Assembly: GCA_964632795.1 (NCBI GenBank)
Contig: CAZWEZ010000023.1
Location: 1-42,915 of the forward strand
Length of the DNA: 42,915 bases
Direction: 5' to 3'
From: CAZWEZ01 sp964632795
GTDB taxonomy: Bacteria; Pseudomonadota; Alphaproteobacteria; Rhodospirillales; 2-02-FULL-58-16
Shown here: positions 24,467 to 33,160 of the stretch, piece after piece
Numbering within the stretch: the stretch's first letter is position 1
Layout of the letters: each line of letters opens with the position of its first letter
Program-made: the position numbers and the translations under genes
The notes under the pieces: model-generated
What the model was told of the DNA's origin: nothing
Database searches by the model: none
Seen by the model: the letters and a program-made list of their open reading frames with translations, nothing else

Positions 24467-25717
24467 ATGAAATTCCTCAAGAAAAACAGAGTGTATTTGC
24501 TGATCGTCTTTATGTCCTTGTTGTCGGGCGCCTATATCGCCGAGGTGTATTTCCAGTATTTTTTCTACGTGCCCCGACCGACGCTGTACGAAGAGTCTCC
24601 CGACTGGGACAGCCGCTCGATGATCGAGGTCGTCCGGGATCTGCGCGAGGACGGCGCCGACGCCTATCCGTTCCTGTTCATGCGCGGCCAGGTGCTGATT
24701 CAGGAAGACGGTGAGTATCACAGCACCTTCGTGGTCGACGGCAAGGAGATGCTGCCGCTAGGCAACCTTTCCAGGGCCTTGACCGTGTCCTGTAATGAGA
24801 TGGGCTATTGGAAGACCTATATCAGCGACCAATACGGCTTCAACAACCCCGTGGGAAGCTGGCATCCCGACGGCGAAGAGATCGCCGTGGTCGGCGATTC
24901 CTACGCCCACGGCTCCTGTGTTCCCGAAGACGACCACATGGTCGGAGTGATCCGCCGCCAGGTGCCCCGCACCGTCAACATCGGGCTCATCGCGACCGGG
25001 CCGCTGGCCCAGTTCGCGGCGATGCGCGAATACCTGCCCTCGGCGCGGCCGAAAGTGGTGCTGTGGTTCTTCTTGGAACACAACGACATCAACGGCGACC
25101 TTCATGACGAACTGATGATCCCGTTGCTGAGGAACTATATGGAGATCGACGGTTTCAGCCAGAACCTGATCGAACGCCAGGAGGAAATCGACGAACTCCT
25201 GCGCAACAAGATCGACCGCAAGATTCCGCAATGGATCGCCCGCGCGATCAAAGGTCGCGCCGACAGGGAGACGTCGGAATTCAAGAAAATACAAACACGG
25301 ATGAAATGGAAAAAGGTCATCAACACGCTGCGCCTGCAGAACGTCCGCAACACCCTGGGCCTGACGCGGAAAAGGAAAAAGCGCCAAAAGCTCGAACCCC
25401 TGTTCGAGGCCTATGAGGAAATTCTGAAGCTGGCCAAGCGCGACGTGGAAGGCTGGGGCGGGAAGCTGTACATCGTCTATCTTCCCGAGACCTACCGGTT
25501 CAACGTTTGGCGCCGCAAGCTGGTCCTGGAACGCCAACGCGATAGGCTGATGGCGCTTTATGCTGAGCTCGACATCCCGGTGATCGACATCATTCCCGTC
25601 TTCGAAGCCCATCCCGACCCGATCACGCTTTGGATCGGCCATTATTCGCCGGAAGGATACAAGCTGGTCGCCGACACCGTCCTCGCGCGGCTGCGCCGGG
25701 ACGGCGCCATCGAGTGA
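24467..25717 (+). CDS. Membrane-anchored SGNH-hydrolase-like protein (SGNH-1)
   Basis: Predicted 416 aa. A short basic N-terminus and one hydrophobic segment (about residues 8-27) suggest a signal anchor. EIAVVGDSYAHGSCV is the block-I GDS motif; FLEHNDING resembles the block with conserved Asn, and IGHYSPEGYKLVADTVL carries the C-terminal His. AlgX/AlgJ-like and GDSL proteins with this arrangement add or remove O-acetyl groups on extracellular polysaccharides; that role is inferred. ATG 24467 (MKFLKKN) is chosen over 24443 because it begins the signal anchor. Confidence 0.72.
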   Translation: MKFLKKNRVYLLIVFMSLLSGAYIAEVYFQYFFYVPRPTLYEESPDWDSRSMIEVVRDLREDGADAYPFLFMRGQVLIQEDGEYHSTFVVDGKEMLPLGNLSRALTVSCNEMGYWKTYISDQYGFNNPVGSWHPDGEEIAVVGDSYAHGSCVPEDDHMVGVIRRQVPRTVNIGLIATGPLAQFAAMREYLPSARPKVVLWFFLEHNDINGDLHDELMIPLLRNYMEIDGFSQNLIERQEEIDELLRNKIDRKIPQWIARAIKGRADRETSEFKKIQTRMKWKKVINTLRLQNVRNTLGLTRKRKKRQKLEPLFEAYEEILKLAKRDVEGWGGKLYIVYLPETYRFNVWRRKLVLERQRDRLMALYAELDIPVIDIIPVFEAHPDPITLWIGHYSPEGYKLVADTVLARLRRDGAIE

Positions 25718-25748
25718 GCCTGAGAATCATCGCAAGGAACGATCGAAG

Positions 25749-26966
25749 ATGAGCAACGGTTTCACCCGCTTTCTGTCGCACTACAAGACGGCGGCGGTGG
25801 TCTTCTTGAACGTCGTGGTCTTTTTCGTGGTTCTCAACCTGTTGGCGGCGCTGGCCCTCGCCGGGCGGGACTACCTGAAGGCCCACGGCGGCGATCTGGT
25901 GCCCAACAACCCCTGGAGCGAGCGGGCCAAGGTCTATCCGGGCATGTCCCAGGAAGACATCTACGACCTTTACATGGAAACCTGGAACCGCCCGCCTTAC
26001 CAGTACGATACGCTTGCCCAGTTCCGCGAGGCGCCGTTTTCCGGGCGCTTCGTCAACGTCACCGAGCACGGTTATCGCAAGGGGCGGCGGGACAATCCAT
26101 GGCCCCCTTCGGCCGAGGCCTTCAACATCTTCGTCTTCGGAGGCTCGACGACGTTCGGTTTCGGGGTCCCGGACTGGGACACCGTGCCGTCGTTCATCGA
26201 GGAGATCGCCGGCCAGGGAGGGCGCAACAACATCGCCGTCTACAACTTCGGGCGCGGCTATTTTTATTCGACCCACGAGGTGCTTCTCTTCCAGAGGCTT
26301 CTCATGGACGGTCATGTTCCGGACGCCGCCGTGTTCATCGACGGCCTCAACGATTTCTACTACCACCGGCAGGACTTCATCTGGACCGAACGGCTGCGCA
26401 AACTGGTCGGCGAACAGGCCAGGCTGGAAGGGAACCCGTGGTACGCCCTGGCCGATTCCCTGCCGATCAGCGAATTGGTCCGGTTCCTGTTGCGCTATCT
26501 GGGGACGACGCCCGAAACCCTGCAACGCCAGTCCGACGAGAACCTGAGTCGGATCGCCGAGGGTGGGAACCAAGCCAACGCCGACTACGTGATCGAAAGA
26601 TACCTCCGGAACATGTCCCTGGCCCGCGTCCTGGCCGATGCCTACGGCGTGACCCCGGTCTTCGTCTGGCAGCCGGTGCCGACCTACAAGTACGCCCGCG
26701 AGAAGCATCTTTTCGGCTACCGCGACCTGGGCGCGCACGTCACCACGGGCGCCGGGTATGAAGCGGCCAACGCACGCCTCAACGACGGTTCCAGCGGCCG
26801 CGATTTCGTGTGGTGCGCCGATATCCAGCAAGGCGTCGACAAGCCCCTGTACGTGGACAACGTCCATTACAACGCCGAGCTGTCGCGGATGCTGGCTGCG
26901 TGCATCGTCGAGGGTTCCGGGCTGGCGGAGCGGGCCGCCTCGCAAGACGACAAAGGCGGCGGATGA
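25749..26966 (+). CDS. Membrane-anchored SGNH/GDSL-hydrolase-like protein (SGNH-2)
   Basis: Predicted 405 aa with one N-terminal transmembrane segment (about residues 14-38). The block-I nucleophile region is FNIFVFGGSTTFGFGVPD (Gly-Gly-Ser), the middle has FIDGLNDFYYH with Gly and Asn, and LYVDNVHYNAELSRMLA supplies the Asp-x-x-His pair. Layout matches periplasmic SGNH hydrolases found in polysaccharide loci. It follows SGNH-1 by 31 bp with AGGA ahead of the ATG. The two differ in motif detail, so they probably have distinct substrates rather than being recent duplicates. Confidence 0.75.
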   Translation: MSNGFTRFLSHYKTAAVVFLNVVVFFVVLNLLAALALAGRDYLKAHGGDLVPNNPWSERAKVYPGMSQEDIYDLYMETWNRPPYQYDTLAQFREAPFSGRFVNVTEHGYRKGRRDNPWPPSAEAFNIFVFGGSTTFGFGVPDWDTVPSFIEEIAGQGGRNNIAVYNFGRGYFYSTHEVLLFQRLLMDGHVPDAAVFIDGLNDFYYHRQDFIWTERLRKLVGEQARLEGNPWYALADSLPISELVRFLLRYLGTTPETLQRQSDENLSRIAEGGNQANADYVIERYLRNMSLARVLADAYGVTPVFVWQPVPTYKYAREKHLFGYRDLGAHVTTGAGYEAANARLNDGSSGRDFVWCADIQQGVDKPLYVDNVHYNAELSRMLAACIVEGSGLAERAASQDDKGGG

Positions 26967-27253
26967 AGTTCCTGACCCTGAGTTCCCTGGTTACAACCGG
27001 ATTGTGCCTGTTGTTGCTGGGCCTGCGGATCGGCGGCGCGGTGTCCTTGGCGGAACCCCTGCAGGTTGTCACCAGCGGCTGGGAAGAGGAAAACCCCATC
27101 TCCACCTCGCGCCTCGAGATCCCCTTTCACGGAGTGGTCTACAACTGGCTGTTCGACGCTTGGCTTTCCTTGCCAACCGTCATCGACCGGTCGGACCGAC
27201 GGCTCGGGGTTCAGGCGCCGGCGTTCGCGGTCCTGCCGATGGCCGCCCCATGA
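26963..27253 (+). pseudogene. Deleted short paralogue of the 29763-31295 membrane protein
   Basis: A 96-codon frame whose N-terminus parallels the full-length gene downstream: GLRIGGAVSLAEPLQVVTSG against ALRIASAVSFSEPLQLITSG, then IPFHGVVYNWLF against IPFSVTSYNWLF, then DAWLSLPTV against DAWLPTV. Two stretches present in the long gene are missing, and the similarity ends about 20 residues later. It overlaps both neighbours by ATGA. Only one strong transmembrane helix remains, so the transporter- or transferase-like function is lost, but the frame is open and could still encode a small membrane protein. Confidence 0.7.
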
Positions 27254-28764
27254 ACGACAACCACGATAACTGGTCGGTCCTGGTCCGCAGGGAACGCGAC
27301 CGCGACCGGTATTGGACGTTCAAGGACCCCATATGCCGGGACCGGCTGTTGTGGCAGGCGCACAGTTTCCGTCATCTGGTCCATCTCCTGCCCGGCGAGA
27401 CCATTCTCGAAATGGGGTCCGGAAACGGATGGTTCACCGAAACCCTGGCGGACATCTCCAAGGGCCGCAACCCGATCACCGCGGCCAGATTCAATCCCGA
27501 GGCCCGGTCCGACGGCGAACCGGTGGAATCGGTCGAGAACCTTATCCTGACGTCGCTTCCCGGTGCCCTCGAGGGAAGGAAATTCGACCACGTGGTGGTG
27601 CAGAGCATCCTCGATCGGGAAAATGCGTCGTTCCTGCTCGACACGATTCACGGTCTGCTCGTGGACGGCGGCCGGGTCATCTTCTTCGAATCCAATCCCT
27701 GGACGCCGATCTTCGCGGTCGGGGACGTGTTCAGGAAGATGGTGGGCAAACCCCGCGAACGGTCCCTGATGAACCGCCCCGAGTTGTACGAACTGATTTC
27801 CGAGATCGGGTTCATCCGGGTTTCGGCGTTGTTCACCGACTTCGTCTACCGGCCGTTGACGCCGACCCTGATCTGGCTTTTCCGCAACATCTCGATCATC
27901 CTCGAGAACATGCCGTTCGTCAGGACGCTGGCCGGGAGGATCCTGATCCACGCCCAGAAGCCGCCGCGCGACGTCGTCCGTCCCCGGGTCTCCCTGTGCC
28001 GACACGACGCTCTCAGGGATTCGGTCTCGGTGGTCGTTCCCTGTTTCAACGAGGAAATGAACGTCGAGCCCCTGGTCGCCGGCCTGCGCGCCCATTACGG
28101 CGATTACATCCACCAGATCGTGCTGGTCGACGACAACTCCACCGACCGCACCCGGGCCGTCATCGAAAGCCTGGCCAAGGAGGACCCATCCATCACCCCG
28201 GTGTTCCGAAAACCGCCCAACGGGGTCGGCCATGCCCTCAGGGAAGGCTACCAAGCCGCCACCGGGGCCTACGTGCTGTCCATGGACTGCGATTTCCTGG
28301 ACCTGTTGCCGGAGTTGGAGGACATGTTCGACGCCGCCGCCGAAGGCTACGACGCCGTGCTGGGCAGCCGGTTTTCCCGCCACAGCGTACTGATCAACTA
28401 CCCGTTCGGAAAGATCGTCGCCAACCGCGCCTTCCACCTGCTGTTCAATATCCTGTTCCGGCGCCGGCGGCGGGACGTCACCAACAACCTGAAGCTGATG
28501 CGCATCGAGACGGTCCGGAAACTGACCCTCCGCGAACCCTGGTTCGCGGTCAATGCCGAAGTCGGGCTCCAGCTCGTGCTGCTGGGCGGCAGGGTCAAGG
28601 AGGTCCCCATTTCCTGGATCAACCGCACCTTCGACATGGGGCATTCTTCGTTTACGGTGTTGCGGGCGGGCGGCGGTTATGTGCGGGTCCTGGGGCGGCT
28701 GGCCCGGCAAACCTGGTTCGGACTGAAACCGTTGCAAGGGATGCGGGCGGATCGCGACCGTTAG
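27250..28764 (+). CDS. SAM-methyltransferase-GT2 glycosyltransferase fusion
   Basis: Predicted 504 aa. The N-terminal half (about 1-240) is a class I methyltransferase with ILEMGSGNGWFTETLADISK. The C-terminal half (about 255-504) is a DPM1-like GT2: SVSVVVPCFNEEMNVEPL, VDDNSTDRTR, SMDCDFLDLLPE replacing the usual DADLQ motif, and GSRFSRHS. No pair of C-terminal membrane helices like those of GtrB is evident. It probably glycosylates a polyprenyl-phosphate or glycan acceptor, with methylation before or after. The ATG overlaps the preceding stop (ATGA). The fusion reads through without an internal stop. Confidence 0.82.
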   Translation: MNDNHDNWSVLVRRERDRDRYWTFKDPICRDRLLWQAHSFRHLVHLLPGETILEMGSGNGWFTETLADISKGRNPITAARFNPEARSDGEPVESVENLILTSLPGALEGRKFDHVVVQSILDRENASFLLDTIHGLLVDGGRVIFFESNPWTPIFAVGDVFRKMVGKPRERSLMNRPELYELISEIGFIRVSALFTDFVYRPLTPTLIWLFRNISIILENMPFVRTLAGRILIHAQKPPRDVVRPRVSLCRHDALRDSVSVVVPCFNEEMNVEPLVAGLRAHYGDYIHQIVLVDDNSTDRTRAVIESLAKEDPSITPVFRKPPNGVGHALREGYQAATGAYVLSMDCDFLDLLPELEDMFDAAAEGYDAVLGSRFSRHSVLINYPFGKIVANRAFHLLFNILFRRRRRDVTNNLKLMRIETVRKLTLREPWFAVNAEVGLQLVLLGGRVKEVPISWINRTFDMGHSSFTVLRAGGGYVRVLGRLARQTWFGLKPLQGMRADRDR

Positions 28765-29667
28765 ATGGGGATGAGGGAACTCGAGGAATGCATCGTCTGC
28801 GAGGGGGCGTCGTTCGAGGGCCTCCATGAGGCCACCTTCCGGGGGACCTGGGAGCAGGCCGTCCCCTACTTCCTGACCGACCGGCAGAAGGCGGTCCACG
28901 GGAATATCGTGCGCTGCCGCCAATGCGGTTTCGTGTTCGCCAATCCGCAGTTCGAGGGAGCCGATTACGCCCGAATCTACGGACGAATCCCCGCCGTCGT
29001 GCCGCCTGGAGCGCAGGGCCGGCAGAGGGCCGCCGTGGCGCGGTTCCGCCGGTTGCGCGAAAGGGTGCTGGGCCACCGGGAATCGGGCCGCTTCCTCGAC
29101 CTGGGGTGCGCCGACGGCGGATTCCTGAAGGCGATGACGGGGTTCGACGGGGTGGGCTTCGAGGTTCGCGGCGGCGATTTCGGCGGCGAGACCCGGGGCG
29201 GCGACATCGTGACCGGAGATTTCCTCGAATACTGCCGGGATTTCCCGGATCGCTCGGACCGCCCCTTCGACTTCGTCACCGCCTGGGACGTGTTCGAACA
29301 TCTGCCGGACCTGGAGGATTACCTGGTCGCCGTGAGGAGCATCCTGAAGGACCAGGGATTCCTGTTGTGTACCCTTCCCGACATCTCCAGCCTGGCGGCC
29401 CGGATCTCGGGGCGCAGATGGAACTGTATTCTTCTCGAGCACCTGTGGTATTTCACCCCGGAAACGTTCCGCCGCTTCGTCGGGCGGGCCGGTTTCGAGG
29501 TGGTGAAGGTAGGGCCTTTCCGTTATGCGGTCGACCTTCGGACCCTGCTCCTGCGGATGGCCCAGACCTATGGCGGGAAGCCGTCGAGACTGCCTTCCTT
29601 CCTCGCCGATGTGGTGGTCGAGCTGCCGATCGGGCTGATGTTCGCGGCGTGCAGGGTGAAGGTATGA
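28765..29667 (+). CDS. Zinc-ribbon SAM-dependent methyltransferase
   Basis: Predicted 300 aa. N-terminal CIVCEG and CRQCGFVFANPQ supply two Cys-x2-Cys pairs typical of sugar C-/O-methyltransferases in glycan clusters. The SAM motif FLDLGCADGGFLKAM and post-motif AWDVFEHLPD (Methyltransf_23 type) follow. The protein ends in a more hydrophobic segment (LPIGLMFAACRVKV). It starts directly after the TAG of the fusion gene; a second ATG two codons on is possible. Substrate unknown. Confidence 0.8.
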   Translation: MGMRELEECIVCEGASFEGLHEATFRGTWEQAVPYFLTDRQKAVHGNIVRCRQCGFVFANPQFEGADYARIYGRIPAVVPPGAQGRQRAAVARFRRLRERVLGHRESGRFLDLGCADGGFLKAMTGFDGVGFEVRGGDFGGETRGGDIVTGDFLEYCRDFPDRSDRPFDFVTAWDVFEHLPDLEDYLVAVRSILKDQGFLLCTLPDISSLAARISGRRWNCILLEHLWYFTPETFRRFVGRAGFEVVKVGPFRYAVDLRTLLLRMAQTYGGKPSRLPSFLADVVVELPIGLMFAACRVKV

Positions 29668-29692
29668 GGATTGGAGATGGCTGGGAAGATTC

Positions 29693-29722
29693 TTGATCTA
29701 TCCCGAATTATCATGATATTTT
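29693..29722 (+). promoter_or_regulatory. Possible promoter in A/T-rich gap
   Basis: TTGATC and TATTTT are spaced by 18 bp within a 95-bp gap that is clearly more A/T-rich than the flanking genes. It would start transcription about 35 bp ahead of the TTG-initiated membrane-protein gene. Weak boxes; tentative. Confidence 0.3.
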
Positions 29723-29762
29723 CCGCGCCCCGCAATAAGCTGAACCAAGGATCTTTCCCGAG

Positions 29763-31295
29763 TTGACCTTCCCCAAATTGACCTTTCGCGCTTTAGCGGT
29801 GTTTTCCGCTGTAAGCGTTGCTTCAAGCGTTCTATTGATGGCTTTGCGAATCGCTTCAGCGGTGTCGTTTTCCGAGCCGTTACAACTCATCACCAGCGGT
29901 TGGGAGCAGGAAACCCTGTTTCCTGTTTGGAAGGCCATTAACGGCGTGGTGGTCTATCCGGACCCTTTCAAAATCCCATTCTCTGTAACATCCTATAACT
30001 GGCTGTTTATTGAAAGTTACGCCGTGTTCTCGGGCGCCGTTCTTTCCATCTTGTCGCTCGAGGATGCTTGGCTACCTACCGTCGGCCGCTTTTTCACCCT
30101 GACCATCCTATTGGCCGGTACGGCGCTGTCTTATGCGTCGTTTCTCAAGATCCTGAAAACAACCGATCTGACGATGAAAATTCTATGCCTGTCGTTCTCG
30201 GTCTTTGTTTTTTTCGGGCCGCTTGTGGGTTTCTGGGGTTTTACGGTCCGCGCCGATATCGGAGCGCTGACGTTCGAAATTCTCGCCGTTTTTCTGTTTT
30301 GGACGTTCTATCCAAACCGGCCATTGCTGGCGGTTCTGCTGTGCGCCGTCGCCGCCTACGCTGCCTGGGGGTTCAAGCAGGTCAACGTGGTTTCCACGGT
30401 AACCGTGGGACTGTATCTGCTCTACCACCGTGACTGGAAACCCCTTTTCCTTCTTGGCGGCGTTCTTGTCATCGCCTATGCGTCGACATTCCTGATCGGC
30501 GGCTATGATTACACCTGGGGGGTTTTCGAAGGGGCCCGACACGGTTACTCGCTGGATCGGCTCATAACAAACACCAAGATTTTCACCTTGAAGTCGGCGC
30601 CTTATTTGGCCGCCCTGGCCGCCCTGGCCCTGGCCGCGGTGACATCCCCCCGGTTCCGGCGGGCCTGGCTCGACGACGAAAGAGCCGTTTTAGTATTGAT
30701 CGGGCTTTGTACGGCGGGGATTATCAACATGCTTGCCAACTTCAAGGTCGGCTCTGCGGACCACTACTATTTCAGTTTCACGTACTTCGTCGCCTTAGCG
30801 AGCGTGGTCGGCTTTTCCAAGATTCGGGAGGAGGCCGCAGGTGCTGAAAACCGGATTCAGGTGAAGAGGGTCCTCGGAATTTCAATGCTCGGTTGGGCGG
30901 CTAACATCGTGGCGATGGGGGTCGTGTTATTCGGCCTTAGGGGGGTGGTTTCGGTGATGCCGCTACATGACCTGACCATTGCCAGAAAAGACTGCGCGGA
31001 CCGCCTGCCGAAACCGGTTTTCATCGGCAATGCCTACCTTTCGCTGCCATGGATGAACCCGGGCGAACACAATTTTGTGATTTCGTACAATTATTTCAAT
31101 GAACGAAGCGCCGGATTGGAGTTCGAGCGAGGTGGCATCGGCGGCTTGATCAAGGACGGTTATTTTGCCTCCCTGTTGATCGACAAGGAATTCAAGGATG
31201 CCTACGATGGCACCCCTCTCGACAATTACCGGAGAGTCCCGGGGCAGTGCCTGAATAAATATTCAGCCTGGCTGTTGGTTGATTCTGCTAAATGA
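29763..31295 (+). CDS. Polytopic membrane protein, GT-C-like, unrecognised family
   Basis: Predicted 510 aa from TTG 29763. About ten hydrophobic segments run from residue 10 to about 415, then a soluble tail of about 95 residues. The first extracytoplasmic loop has TSGWEQETLF, and a charged loop FWGFTVRADIGALTFE follows later. GT-C-type glycosyltransferase or flippase-like roles are possible from topology, but no diagnostic motif is clear. Codon use is noticeably A/T-richer than in neighbouring genes, suggesting separate acquisition. A deleted relative of its 5-prime part lies at 26963-27253. Confidence 0.65.
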   Translation: MTFPKLTFRALAVFSAVSVASSVLLMALRIASAVSFSEPLQLITSGWEQETLFPVWKAINGVVVYPDPFKIPFSVTSYNWLFIESYAVFSGAVLSILSLEDAWLPTVGRFFTLTILLAGTALSYASFLKILKTTDLTMKILCLSFSVFVFFGPLVGFWGFTVRADIGALTFEILAVFLFWTFYPNRPLLAVLLCAVAAYAAWGFKQVNVVSTVTVGLYLLYHRDWKPLFLLGGVLVIAYASTFLIGGYDYTWGVFEGARHGYSLDRLITNTKIFTLKSAPYLAALAALALAAVTSPRFRRAWLDDERAVLVLIGLCTAGIINMLANFKVGSADHYYFSFTYFVALASVVGFSKIREEAAGAENRIQVKRVLGISMLGWAANIVAMGVVLFGLRGVVSVMPLHDLTIARKDCADRLPKPVFIGNAYLSLPWMNPGEHNFVISYNYFNERSAGLEFERGGIGGLIKDGYFASLLIDKEFKDAYDGTPLDNYRRVPGQCLNKYSAWLLVDSAK

Positions 31296-31498
31296 ATCAG
31301 ACAGGCGGGGCATCGAATCCCCTCAGCCGGACCGCCCGGACGAATCCCTGCGGTCGTTCTGCGGGGCCCGGCGATCTATTGATTTCCGAGGAGCCCGTTC
31401 TTATTGTTATGAAGGATGATAAATCAGCGATTTCCCGGATTGTCGCGAAATGTTCCAGGGCCGCCGCGACGACCCGATGGGTCGGGTAGGAAAGGCCG
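31296..31498. other. 203-bp gap without a recognised gene
   Basis: No convincing gene, terminator hairpin with T-run or repeat was seen. A 26-codon frame (31410-31490) lacks any family resemblance. AGGA seven bases before the ATG at 31499 serves the next gene. Confidence 0.4.
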
Positions 31499-33136
31499 AT
31501 GACAGGTAACGGAAAGCCGCAGGTCCTTCTGTTGTATCCCAAGACCGGGCTCGATTACGGGTCGTCGGTGGCGCCGCCGTACGCCCTGCTGTGCATCGCC
31601 GCGCCGCTCCTCGAGAAGGGATACGACGTGCGGATCCTCGATCAGCGGACCCGCCACATCACCCGCAACGTCCTCAAGGGACTGATCTCGGACGAGTTGT
31701 TGTGCATCGGCATCTCGACCATGACCGGAACCCAGATCCGAAACGCCCTGGACCTGGCAAGGATGGTCCGGGAGCTGACCGGTGGCGCCGTCCCCCTGGT
31801 CTGGGGAGGTCCCCATCCGTCGGTCCTTGGCGAACAGACCCTGGCCGACGACAACGTCGATATGGTGGTCGTCGGCGAAGGCGACGAGACGTTCCTGGAA
31901 CTGGTCAAGGCGTTGGAGCACAAGACCCCGTTGAACGGCATCCTGGGGTTGATGTACAAGGACGGGACGCAGACCGTCAATACCGGGTGCCGCCCCCTGC
32001 TGGACGTCGAGACCCTGCTTCCCACGCCGTGGGAACTGCTCGACGTCGAGGACTACATCCACCGCGACGCCTATCTGTCGGATCTGAACCGGGTCCTCGA
32101 CATCGGCCAGACCAGCCGCGGGTGCCCGTTCAAGTGCGGCTTCTGCTCAAGCGCCTCGATTCGCCAGCGCCGGTGGCGCCCGATGTCGGTCGAAAAAAGC
32201 CTCGAGATGATCGAAGACGGCATCCGCCGGTTCGATCTCGATGGGTTCTGGCTGCGCGACGACGAGTTTTACATCAACCGCAAACGGGCCCGTCGGATTT
32301 TCGAGGGGATAATCGAGCGCGCCCTGGATGTCGGCTTCTACACCGCCGGAACGCGGGTCGACGTGTTCATCAAGTCGTCGAACGAGGAAATCGAGACGAT
32401 GAAGCGGGCCGGCGCCCATACACTGAAATTCGGCGCCGAATCGGGCTCGCAGCGGATCCTCGACCTGATGAACAAGGGGATCACCCCCGAGCAGACCCTG
32501 GAAGCGAACATCAAATGCATGGAATTTGATATCGCACCTACCTATGGCCTGATGATCGGCTACCCCACCGAGACCTTCGACGAAATCAACAAGACCATCG
32601 ACCTGGGCCTGCGGCTGAAGAGGGAGAACCCCAAGGCCCATACGGAGACCATCAACCAGTACACGGCAACCCCGGGCACCCCCGACTTCGACCTCGCCCT
32701 GATGCACGGCCTCAACCCCCCGGAGACGCTGGAGGGGTGGACCGACTGGCTGTTCGATGACTACGACCTGGAGGGCCGCCACAGCCCGTGGTATTCGAGG
32801 AAGGAACGGATCCATATCGGGAATATCACCTATATGAGCATCCTCTCGAACGTCATGGAAATCGTCGTTTCCTCGGGGAGGAACCGTTTCCTGAGTGCCG
32901 TCAACCGACATATCTCGGCGCTGCTCGGCAAGTTCTATCTGTGGCGGCTGAAGCACAAGTTCTACCGGTTCGCCCCGGAACTGGCGGTGGCCCGCTACAT
33001 CCGCCACAGCCTGTTCTACAAAAGGACGCGCTCCCCCCTCAAGACGTGGTTGAAGTTCCCGGTCTCGGTCGGCAAGGCATCCTTCCCGCCGCGATCGGAA
33101 AAAGTCTCCGCCTTGAAGCACGATGCTCAATCCTAG
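31499..33136 (+). CDS. B12-binding-domain radical SAM protein (rSAM-4)
   Basis: Predicted 545 aa. Cobalamin-binding-like domain (about 1-140; VRILDQRT, VWGGPHPSV, VVVGEGDE), then CPFKCGFC at Cys209, Cys213 and Cys216, LRDDEFYIN, FGAESGS and LMIGYPTET. The C-terminal about 120 residues are basic and aromatic-rich. It aligns by eye with rSAM-1 over both domains (ILDQRT/IVDQRT, TMTGTQIRNAL/AITGPQVRFAL, SRGCPF), so these two are probable paralogues on opposite strands at the two ends of the glycan locus. The next gene starts 24 bp downstream. Confidence 0.86.
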   Translation: MTGNGKPQVLLLYPKTGLDYGSSVAPPYALLCIAAPLLEKGYDVRILDQRTRHITRNVLKGLISDELLCIGISTMTGTQIRNALDLARMVRELTGGAVPLVWGGPHPSVLGEQTLADDNVDMVVVGEGDETFLELVKALEHKTPLNGILGLMYKDGTQTVNTGCRPLLDVETLLPTPWELLDVEDYIHRDAYLSDLNRVLDIGQTSRGCPFKCGFCSSASIRQRRWRPMSVEKSLEMIEDGIRRFDLDGFWLRDDEFYINRKRARRIFEGIIERALDVGFYTAGTRVDVFIKSSNEEIETMKRAGAHTLKFGAESGSQRILDLMNKGITPEQTLEANIKCMEFDIAPTYGLMIGYPTETFDEINKTIDLGLRLKRENPKAHTETINQYTATPGTPDFDLALMHGLNPPETLEGWTDWLFDDYDLEGRHSPWYSRKERIHIGNITYMSILSNVMEIVVSSGRNRFLSAVNRHISALLGKFYLWRLKHKFYRFAPELAVARYIRHSLFYKRTRSPLKTWLKFPVSVGKASFPPRSEKVSALKHDAQS

Positions 33137-33160
33137 AAGCGTTTGGGGAGCCGCCGCCCG

